Of a stretch of 64,000 nucleotides of DNA, positions 55,822-64,000 are shown piece after piece. The position numbers and the translations under genes were made by a program. Position 1 is the stretch's first letter. The number at the start of each line of letters is the position of its first letter. This DNA comes from Nautilus pompilius (lineage: Eukaryota; Mollusca; Cephalopoda; Nautilida; Nautilidae): positions 2,728,001 through 2,792,000 of the forward strand of contig JACATO010002204.1 of assembly GCA_018389105.1 (NCBI GenBank), written 5' to 3'. A model generated the notes under the pieces. The model was not told where the DNA came from and made no database searches. It was given only the letters and a program-made list of their open reading frames with translations.

Positions 55822-58800
55822 GTAAGAATTCTATTCGGATTAACCGCAATAAATTAGATGTATTATTAGTATCGTTTGCAAATGTATCGATTAGGTTGTT
55901 TTTTTAACGAATTTCGGATGTTCGTGCTGGTTTACCAGTTAGTCTTGAGTTGAGTGGAATTCGCGACGCAAGTTATAAACAATGTATATTTATAATCAGT
56001 ATATAATTAATGTCTAAATTATCGGTGTCTTTCCTTTTCCGCTTCATTCAGTTGTGCAATACGTACACAGATAACCGACTCGTCCAGTATAAATCAGACT
56101 CGGTTCGTTTCGGACATCCTGAGCGGGCCACCCGGCGAGCTGTCGGCGCATGGTCAGATCGCTTCTCGTCAGATGGTTAACATCCCTCACACATGTTGCT
56201 TGTTGTCTCTTGTTATTGATTGTCATCAGTGGCAATAATTGTAATCCTCGCGATATGTCGTCTAATGATAGTTTGGCAAGCAGCCCAAAGAAAAGAAAGC
56301 GGATAGTTGAGCAAAACTGAAGAGAGAAGATGCTGGACAAGCAGCGAGACTTGTTAAAAACAGTTTGTCCGGGTATCCGATCACTTCCGTGTTCCACTGG
56401 AGTCGGACAACTGGTTGTTTACTGTACTACTAATAGCTGCTGGGTAAGCAGCAAGACTTGCTAAAAACAGTTTGTCCGGGTATCCGATCATCTCCGTGTT
56501 CCACTGGAGTCGGACAACTGGTTGTTTACTGTACTACTAATAGCTGCTGGGTAAGCAGCAAGACTTGCTAAAAACAGTTTGTCCGGGTATCCGATCATCT
56601 CCGTGTCCCACTGGAGTCGGACAACTGGTTGTTTACTGTACTACTAATAGCTGCTGGGTAAGCAGCAAGACTTGTTAAAAACAGTTTGTCCGGGTATCCG
56701 ATCACTTCCGTGTTCCACTGGAGTCGGACAACTGGTTGTTTACTGTACTACTAATAGCTGCTGGGTAAGCAGCAAGACTTGCTAAAAACAGTTTGTCCGG
56801 GTATCCGATCATCTCCGTGTCCCACTGGAGTCGGACAACTGGTTGTTTACTGTACTACTAATAGCTGCTGGGTAAGCAGCAAGACTTGCTAAAAACAGTT
56901 TGTCCGGGTATCCGATCATCTCCGTGTCCCACTGGAGTCGGATAACTGTTTTTTTTTTTTGTATTTCTTTGTATCTCTAATAGCAATAATACCAACTAAA
57001 ACAATAATTTAAAAGATTTTTTGTTTTTTCGTGCAAAGATTATAAAAAAATAATCGCGCTGATTAGAGAAGACAAACGCTAACAAGTTTGAGGACGAATG
57101 GAGACCAATTAAAATTCGCTGGCACTTGGAAGCTGATTAACCACAATTCTAATGATTAGGATTATAATCTTTTGTAAAATATATGTCAAGCTTTCCTAAT
57201 GCCATGTTCTATTGCTGCATTTGGAATGAATTTTCATCACCAAAGTGTATTAAGGATAGTTACTTTAGTGTTTTGAAGACTTAAATTAATTCTAACAATG
57301 ATTATCTCGTGTTTTTATCTGCTTCGTTATAACACACAATATTACACTGATATATTGTATTTATTATTATAAAAAATTATTGACAAAAATTAGAAATGAA
57401 GATACAAAAGCATAGCAAAGAGATTAAGCTTCTTATAAACAAACTATTTGTTTATAATTTGTCTGTCTTAAAAAATATATATATATAATTTCGTTTTTTT
57501 ATGTCTGCCACAGGTTTTGTAAGAGTCATGAAAGTTTTGCCAAGACTGAAACCACAGATAATTTATGTTCTAATGGTAATCATGAAAACAGCAATGTTCC
57601 AAATCCTTTCTCCTGGCTGGGAGCAAGGTTGCCATGTTTTGGACTCTCAGGGAAACAGATTCTTGTTTTAAACAAACCAAGTGAATTTTATGAAACACTC
57701 AAGGTATTATAAAAGTTATATTTTTTGTTTGTTTTCTTTCTCATATATCACGTTTGACATTATACAGAATCATAAAAACAACTAAAAAACTGTATTTCTT
57801 AGTATGACAAAAACTCTGTGTAAAAATATGTATAAGAACATGTTTAAGATTTAAGATTAACAGTTTTTTTTGTTTTTTATTAAACAACTAATCCATTTGC
57901 ATTATTTCCCTTTTATTTTAAATTTTAGGGTATTTCATTTTTTTAAATTAAGAATTCTAGTTGATTGCATTAAAATTCTTCACTCATTTTCTAATACAAT
58001 TTTTTAAAAAATAATAAAGTAAATTACTGACCTACACTGATATCAATCCTATATTATGGCATGCTGTTCAGTCATTTAAATATGGAAACTAAGTGTCTAT
58101 ATGTGGCCTTCTGCAAAGTTTTCTATTTTTTAAAAAACTTAACCAGTTTTAATTTTGCAAGTTTTACTGAAATATGGAGAAATTTATTTTTCTTTTTGTA
58201 GGAAAGGACTTGCAAAGCAAAACAAAGAGTTATCATTGCATCTCTTTATTTAGGAAATGGTGCATATGAAAAGGAATTGGTATGTATTATACTTTTAGAA
58301 ATTAGTGGGTTTCTGCAGATCTTTAAATTCACATGATTTACTGTCCTTAAAGAAAAAGAATTGCACTAAGTACTTCTTAATTGAGGGAGAAAATTGCTAA
58401 TATTCAAAATTGTAACTAGCTCGTAATTTCCATAATTTTTTTTAGAACGTTCATCTGTTGCAATTTTTTCCTTTTCTGTGAAGTATCATTTAATTTTTGT
58501 GTATTAGTATTTGCTGAACCTGATATCAACAGGTGTTTTATTTATTTTTACAAGCAGTCAGTAAATACTAAAGATAACCATTTACAGCAAATTGAAGTTT
58601 ATGCAAGTATCTAGACAAAATATTGTTTCATTTCAAAATATCTAAAAAGGATATAGGAAATTATATAAAAAGGTGATACATATTTTTAAAATATTACTTG
58701 ATTTGACATATTTTTTTAATTAAAAAAAAAAAACATAGGAAGTGTAAATTGTTAAATCCTGTTCAAACAAACACTTGTCATTTTGAATATGAGAGCATCA

Positions 58801-61800
58801 GTGGAGAAACCAAATAATGTTACATTATTCCTGTGAGGTCCAACAGTGGTGTCTGAATTTGATCATTTGTCAGATGTTATCTCTCAGTGTGTGGATAGGA
58901 AATTGCTAAAATACAGCGATATGGGTGAAAAAAGTTAAAGGTTCTCTATTGCATTTTTGTAGAATGACATCTAAATATTTTTATCACTATTATTGTACTC
59001 ATTTGGGAAAAAAGGCTCTTTATTTTAATTTCATACAGAACAAGTTTTGCTATATACATAATTTTACAAAAAATTTCTGTTTTCTTTATTCTGGTAGGTT
59101 TATTGTAATCTCTGTTTATCATACCAGGTAAACTCTATTTACAAAGCATGTCAGCATGCTTTATATCAAGAAAATGAAGAGTTTGAAGTGAACATTCTCT
59201 TAGATTACACCCGAGGACTGAGAGGAGTTAGGAATTCTGTTACAATGCTGTTGCCTGTTTTAAAGAATTTTCCGCATTATATGCATTTGTCACTGTATCA
59301 TACACCTGATCTGAGGGGAATTCTAAAGAAACTTATACCAGAACGTTTCAACGAGACTATTGGTTTGACTCATATAAAAGCATATGTATTTGACAACAGT
59401 TTTATCATTAGTGGGTAAGTATATGTTTTGTTCTTTTAACTAATTATAAGTAATGAGAACTGTGACTTTTAAAAATGTCTTTTTCCTTTCTTTTTTTCCT
59501 AGCACTTTATATAAGTGTAGATCAGTGTATTTTTATGTACAAACTGTTGCCTGAACATCTGGCAATGTATGAGGTCTGTCGAAAAAGTATCTGACCTTAG
59601 GCTGGGAAAAAATTATTACGTACTTGGTGGGGTTCAATTGCTAATCCCCTTTGAAGTAGGCCCCTTGTGCCTCCACATACTTAGCCCAGTGATCCTTCCA
59701 CTGTTCGAAGCATATCTGGAATGCTTCTTCTGGAATGACTGTCAACTCCGCCGTTGCATTCGGCATGATATCCTCTCAGCTCTCAAAGCGGGAGCCTTTC
59801 AGTGGCATCTTAATCTTCATTTCTGGGAACAACCAGAAGTCAGAATGAGCCATGTCTGGAGAGTAGGGAGCCTGGCGAATGAGCAAAATGCCTTTCTTTG
59901 CCAAGAAACCTTGGATCAGCTGCGACGAATGAGCCAGAGCGTTGTCATGATGCAGCTGCCAGTTTTGCAAGGCCCACAGATCCGGTCTCTTGCGCCAAAC
60001 TGCATCATGAAGACGTCAGAGGGCTTTCTGATAGTACTCCTTTGTAACTGTTTGTCCTTCTGGTGTGTATTTGTGATGCACAACGCCTCGGTAGTTGAAG
60101 AAAACAGTCAGCATCACCTTGATTTTTCTCTGGACTTTGGCGATGTTGGGTGCTTCCACTGCGATGACTGAGCTTTGGTTTCCAGGTCATACCCATACAC
60201 CCACGTCTCATCTCCAGTTATCACAGTATTCTGGAACTCAGGATCCCTGTTGGCAGTATCCAGCAGGTCCTGCGCAACCTCAAAACGAAGTTGTTGTTGT
60301 TCCTGACAAAGCAGCTTGGGCACAAATTTCGCTGCCACTCTGCACAAGCCCAAATCCTCCTTTAAAATTGCATGTGAGAATCTTTACTGATCCCAACCAC
60401 ATCACCAATTTCCCGCACCATCAAACGATGATCCTCCATTATCAAGGTTCGCACTTTCTCGATAACAACTGCATTGCAGCTTGTTGACGGCCTCCCAGAA
60501 CACTGGTCACTCTCCACCAGTGCGGCCATCTTTGAACCTGTTGTACCATTCTTTAATTTGGGTAACACCCATGGCATTGTCACCAAAAGCCTTTTGAATT
60601 TTGCGAATTGTTTCCGCTTGGGTATCTCCAAGCTTTTGGCAAAACTTGATGCAAGATCATTGCTCCACATGTTCCGTCATCACTGTCGAAATGAAAATGC
60701 GATGAGTAAGTAGTACAGCACCTCACAGGCTGGCTGCCTGACAGCAACTGACGCATCCACAAGCCCGCCAAAGACCACGCATGTGCAGGAAGGCATGCGG
60801 CTCCACTATGTATACTTTTGCCTCCCTAACGTCATTACTTCCCACGGGAAAAAATAAAGTTGGATACTTTTTCGACAGACCTTGTATAGCATGATTTTGT
60901 TTCAAATCCTGCCACCAGATGTTGGCCTATACAGTTGAAATGTGAAACTGGTGCAGTGCAAAATAATCAAGTTTTTTGAGAAAAAAAAAACAAAATTACA
61001 AATGTCTGGCAAGATCCATGCCTAGTATGTTGAAGGTGTTATAATGTGCCAATATTTTTGAGAAGGGAGCTCTAATACAGATGATGATCCTTATTGTATA
61101 CTTCTAAATTTACTCAGATTTGTTGGTTTTTAAGATTTTAATAAAAATTTGTGTAAAAGACTTAGGCAATTTACATTTTTATTCATTTTCAATTGTAGAA
61201 AGGTGTAAAACAAACTAATGAGACAGACAATTTAAATAAATTGATATTCTACAATAGACAAGAATAAAATGATGAAATAAAGATTATATATACTAATATT
61301 TGTATGTCCATGTTTTTTCATGACTGCCTTAATTTGTCTTGGGAGATTCTCTTAAAATTTTAAAATAATATCAGCTTGAATATTGTTCCATGCATCTAGA
61401 AGCACTGCCCAGAGTTCATTGGTTTTTGACTGCTGTTTATTTTTTAATTTATCCAAATATTCCCAAACATGTTCAATAATTTTAGGGTCAGGACTTTGTG
61501 GAGACCACTCTAATGAATATAGCAATCCACTCATTTTTGCATTGTATGTTTTGACATCATTGGCAGTGTTTTAGATCATTGTCATGTTGACATATGATGA
61601 ATAATAAAAATTGGCTTGCATTCATATTTTCTTCTATTCTTACTAAATCTTCAACAGCTGTGGCCAAGATACACTTTCATACCTGAATAGAATGTCCATC
61701 ATACTTTACTATAGGCTGCAGACATATTTGCTTAGGCACTATTTGAATTATTCTCCTCCTCTTCAGCCTGCCTTGCAGATCCAGAAATTTCAAACTTTTG

Positions 61801-63176
61801 ACCAAATAACTTTGTTTCATTGGTTTTTAGTCCAGTTTTGGTGTTGAATGGCATATTTTAGTTACTTAGCTTTATTTCCTCTACATAAAAATGGTTTCTT
61901 GACTGTTACCAAATTTTTATTTCACTTTGTCCCAAAGATGATCATACTGTACGGTCATAAATCAGAACCCCTGAGGAATCTGCCAGATCTTGTTTCAGTT
62001 CCTTGCTTTATGTCTTTCTATCTGTCAAAGAAGTTATCTTCAGATACTGTTAATCTTTTTAGATAGATTTCTGGGTCATTACATTTTTCCTATCAGAAAT
62101 TGAACCAGTATTTTTAAATTTCTTGATAATTTCTTAAATAGTACATCTTGAAATTTTGGTTATACTAATTTTTCATTGGGTTTTATATAGTTGTTCAAGG
62201 AGAAATATTATTATATGTTTATTAGTAATTGATATTTTTTCCATTTTCATTTAGTTATTATTCTGAAAAGAAACAAAACAAGCATAGTGTTGCACAGTAC
62301 TATATATATATATATATAAACTTATTTAGTTGTCATATTATTTTCTATATTCTATATGTAGGATTTCATAAGACAAGATCTAGACAGCAAAAAGTTTTAA
62401 AATTATAGAAAGGCTTTTCCACAAAAAAGTTTGCATTTAGTCTTATTTAATTTTAAACAAGTATTTATGCTTGCTTTTATTACTACCTGGCTTGATAAAA
62501 TATTCCAGGTGAATTCTACAGGATCACTAAAAGATATTTCCTAATATCTAATGAAGAATGTTTTTGATGTATAATAACTTGGTATATGATGTGCCACTAG
62601 TATCAAAGAACCTTCTCTATTCCTTTCTTCTCAGAAAAACTTTTAGAAACTTTAATTATATCATTATTAAAACATCAAACTAAGCAACTCAAAGTCGTCA
62701 TATTTTTAAAAAAATCTTAGAACATCTTTTATGATATCTATTTCTTTAACATTGTGTAGACTTCATGCCAGAACTACTTACTCTAAAAGGAAGTAATTAT
62801 TAATACATAGGAACCAGAATTGCCAAAGTTTTACTGTGAATTGCATAATTTAGCATAAATATTGGCTCATAAACATGCTCTGGCATTATAAGAGAATTAA
62901 ATGGTGTCATGCAATCCTGTAAGTTCATTGCAAGCATGAAATGAAATTATGTATCTTTAGCAACAATAAAATGGAATTTTTTTCTTTCATTTAGTGCCAA
63001 CTTAAGTGAATCTTACTTCACCAACCGACAAGATCGCTATGTTTTAGTCAATGACTGTAAGGGGCTATCAGACTTCTTTACCACCCTTGTAAAGACGGTG
63101 TCATCATTTTCATTTCAAGTCACTCCTGATGCTACTGTACATTTCTCAAAAGATTTTAAAATCCATCCATATGAAG
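55739..63176 (+). CDS. PGS1: Phosphatidylglycerophosphate synthase 1, mitochondrial (5' half, exons 1-5)
   Basis: PGS1 transfers the phosphatidyl group of CDP-diacylglycerol to glycerol-3-phosphate, the committed step to phosphatidylglycerol and cardiolipin in mitochondria. Five exons (55,739-55,821; 57,514-57,703; 58,202-58,279; 59,128-59,414; 62,995-63,176) give 273 codons, about half of the roughly 556-residue human enzyme. Conserved blocks are RVIIASLYLGNG, LIPERFNETIGLTHIK and the first phospholipase-D-type HKD motif H199-x-K201-x4-D206, followed by SGANLSESYFTNRQDRY. The second HKD motif lies off the right edge. The N-terminus MRAASGSSHMGRCLHRVINR is Arg-rich and acid-free, like a mitochondrial presequence. 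The same frame is open upstream to an ATG at 55,544, so the start is my inference. The gene is divergent from DNAH17 with 255 bp between start codons. Confidence 0.93.
56255..56320 (+). other. Short open frame with an NLS-like cluster, unassigned
   Basis: A 21-codon frame, MSSNDSLASSPKKRKRIVEQ then N and stop, just upstream of the 107-bp array in PGS1 intron 1. PKKRKR resembles a nuclear localisation signal. There is no splice donor to extend it and no homologue that I recognise. It may be a remnant of the element that gave rise to the tandem repeat, or chance. Confidence 0.2.
56341..56949 (+). repeat. 107-bp tandem repeat, about 5.7 copies, in PGS1 intron 1
   Basis: Units begin GCAGC(A/G)AGACTTG at 56,341, 56,448, 56,555, 56,662, 56,769 and 56,876, exactly 107 bp apart; the last breaks off at a T-run near 56,950. 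Units differ at only a few sites. Copies 1 and 4 share ACTTGTTAAA and CACTTCC; copies 3, 5 and 6 share GTGTCCC, suggesting multi-unit duplication. Each unit has a perfect 6-bp stem GCTGCT-GGGTA-AGCAGC, a near-inverted CAGTTTGTCCG / CGGACAACTG pair, a donor-like GGGTAAGC and an acceptor-like CTAATAG. 107 is not a multiple of 3, so it is not a protein repeat. Confidence 0.97.
57514..57703 (+). CDS. PGS1: PGS1 exon 2 (residues 28-91)
   Basis: Acceptor GCCACAG|GTTTTG completes a Gln codon. A low-complexity polar stretch (SHESFAKTETTDNLCSNGNH) precedes NPFSWLGARLPCFGLSGKQI and LNKPSEFYETLK, which resembles the human region around FQWIRNLVPEFGVSS and VLSSPAEFFELMK (from memory). Donor AAG|GTATTA, phase 0. 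Intron 2 (57,704-58,201) holds nothing recognised. Confidence 0.88.
58202..58279 (+). CDS. PGS1: PGS1 exon 3 (residues 92-117)
   Basis: A 26-codon exon encoding ERTCKAKQRVIIASLYLGNG and AYEKEL. It matches the RRVVMASLYLGTGPLEQEL block of PGS1. Acceptor TTTTGTAG|GAAAGG, donor TTG|GTATGT, phase 0. Intron 3 (58,280-59,127) is AT-rich; no element seen. Confidence 0.93.
59128..59414 (+). CDS. PGS1: PGS1 exon 4 (HKD motif 1)
   Basis: Encodes NILLDYTRGLRGVRNSVTML, LIPERFNETIGLTHIKAYVF and DNSFIISG. H199, K201 and D206 form the first HxKx4D catalytic motif, with nucleophilic His intact. Acceptor ATACCAG|GTAAAC, donor GTGG|GTAAGT, phase 2. Intron 4 (59,415-62,994, 3.6 kb) contains an antisense mariner and a Tc1-like relic. 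Confidence 0.97.
59570..60884 (-). mobile_element. Mariner element with intact TIRs, antisense in PGS1 intron 4
   Basis: A 1,315-bp element bounded by TIRs AGGTCTGTCGAAAAAGTATC (right copy read in reverse complement) and flanked by TA at 59,568-59,569 and 60,885-60,886. Minus-strand transposase pieces in order: ETIRKIQ-like N-terminus, SGRPSTSCNAVVIEKVRTLI with a helix-turn-helix, TGDETWVYGYDLETKAQSSQ (first Asp), LHHDNALAHSS (second Asp), PYSPDMAHSDFWLFP (third Asp, DD34D type). Several frameshifts and stops break the frame, so it is inactive as a source. It is more G+C-rich than the host intron. Confidence 0.92.
61290..62250 (-). mobile_element. Tc1-like transposon relic (different family) in PGS1 intron 4
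   Basis: On the minus strand the intact piece LEWSPQSPDPKIIEHVWEYL then LDKLKNKQ matches the Tc1 motif WP.QSPDLNPIEHVW, preceding the third acidic residue. Upstream, NKVIWSKV and VSWPQLL are decayed matches to the VIWTDESKF region. Stops and shifts are frequent. It lies about 0.4 kb downstream of the mariner. Confidence 0.7.
62995..63176 (+). CDS. PGS1: PGS1 exon 5 (residues 213-274)
   Basis: Encodes ANLSESYFTNRQDRYVLVND and CKGLSDFFTTLVKTVSSFSF, ending KIHPYEG. It matches ANLSDSYFTNRQDRY and MVHPYKG of human PGS1 (from memory). Acceptor CATTTAG|TGCCAA, donor GAAG|GTAAGA, phase 1. The rest of the window (63,177-64,000) is intron 5, with nothing recognised. Confidence 0.96.
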
Positions 63177-64000
63177 GTAAGATGAAGCAAACAGGTGTTT
63201 TTTAAATATATTGTAGAAATATTTTGAACTCTCCTGCTTACTGGAGATTAACTCTGAAACTATAGCTACTGCTCTACAATTTTATTTGGTGTTTCAAAAG
63301 TTTTCTTTAATTTTTTTTTGTTTAAGTCATTAAAAGTTATTTGTTTTGCAGACTTTGCTTGTATATCATAGTCTACAATGCTCAAAAGGTGTAAAAAATA
63401 TTCTGTCTTGAAATTAAAACCATTTAGAAATATAAAAATTTCTTTTTTTACAATTTTATAGAGCACTCTAAAAGAAAATAATTAACCAAAAAGAACTAAC
63501 TCCAACAGCTGTTATGACAGAAATTAAAGTTTTATTTCTCTACTTATATTATATTCTCTGAAAGAATAAAGATTTGCCTATAGAATTTGTGATGTTTTGT
63601 TACTCTTCTAATTATCTCAAACATAAGTTTGAAAATTTGGGTCACATCAGTTTGAATGACATTAGAATTTTAGGATTTAAGTTAATTGCTTAACTTTTCT
63701 GTAAAATAAAAACTGACTTCAAAAGAATAAGATGTGTGATATTGGTATAATGTATCTGTTAAAATTTGTTAATAATTCAACAGCTGGTTTCAGAAAAAGG
63801 CAGTATAAGTTTATACACATTTATGTTTTCTTGCTTGCTTAGTGGTCTCAGGACATTTCAAAGTATTACTCTCTTGGAGTTCCCAAGAGATAGCTACTCA
63901 AATTTAGAAACTGTATTGTTGGTTTAATGTTTTTGACAAGAATCTTACAAGTATTGGGAACAGTGCTGCCATCCCAACAGAATTATCTGTCTTGGGTATA

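Larger units (their letters stand above)
55110..56950. other. GC- and CpG-rich segment over the divergent promoter
   Basis: This stretch is visibly richer in G+C and CG dinucleotides (for example runs of CGCG and GCCGCGCG around 55,680-55,740) than the rest of the window, which is AT-rich with few CG. It covers DNAH17 exon 1, the intergenic gap, PGS1 exon 1 and the tandem array. It looks like an unmethylated promoter island in an otherwise CpG-poor genome. Confidence 0.7.

Noticed and set aside
56044-56397. 117-codon minus-strand frame upstream of the tandem array
   Set aside because: No motif or homologue recognised, it runs into the first repeat unit, and the GC-rich island has fewer chance stops.
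59569-60171. 200-codon plus-strand frame
   Set aside because: Antisense shadow of the mariner transposase; the TIRs and DD34D motifs are on the minus strand.
1-64000. CRISPR arrays, rRNA, complete tRNA genes, bacterial operons or viral genes
   Set aside because: The only regular repeat with spacing is a contiguous 107-bp tandem array without spacers; no rRNA, cloverleaf, operon or viral gene motif was seen.

Overview
The window is a gene-sparse, strongly AT-rich stretch of an intron-rich animal genome. It carries parts of two protein-coding genes arranged head to head. The kind of organism is inferred from four things: GT-AG introns of roughly 0.1 to 3.5 kb, an axonemal outer-arm dynein heavy chain with many conserved exons, mariner, Tc1 and hAT transposon relics in the introns, and SINE-like repeats. 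A slowly evolving invertebrate, perhaps a chelicerate-type arthropod, fits. The sequence alone does not fix the species.

Left and middle (84-55,483, minus strand): the 5' half of an axonemal dynein heavy chain of the DNAH9/11/17 (outer-arm beta) class, most like DNAH17. I traced 34 confident exons and one doubtful 60-bp cassette exon. They join in frame with canonical splice sites and give about 2,426 codons: the N-terminal tail, the linker, AAA1 (Walker A GPAGTGKT, Walker B CFDEFNR) and AAA2 (GNAGNGKS). AAA3-AAA6, the stalk and the C-terminus lie beyond the left edge. No frame-breaking lesion was found.

Right (55,739-63,176, plus strand, continuing past the right edge): the 5' half of PGS1, the mitochondrial CDP-diacylglycerol--glycerol-3-phosphate 3-phosphatidyltransferase that makes phosphatidylglycerophosphate for cardiolipin. 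Five exons are visible, including an arginine-rich putative presequence and the first HKD motif.

The two start codons are only 255 bp apart, in a locally GC- and CpG-rich segment (about 55.1-56.95 kb). This looks like a shared bidirectional promoter. Just inside PGS1 intron 1 is a 107-bp tandem repeat of about 5.7 copies. In human, as I remember it, DNAH17 and PGS1 are also neighbours but are convergent, so the adjacency may be ancient while the orientation differs.

All recognised mobile elements are intronic: a 659-bp hAT-type MITE with a perfect 8-bp target duplication, an Hsmar1-like mariner, a second TIR-bounded mariner antisense in PGS1, several decayed Tc1-like copies (three from one family), and three copies of a SINE-like repeat. 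I saw no bacterial-type operons, rRNA or tRNA genes, CRISPR arrays or viral genes. Exon entries state what the neighbouring introns hold. Residue numbers for the dynein leave out the doubtful exon 8.
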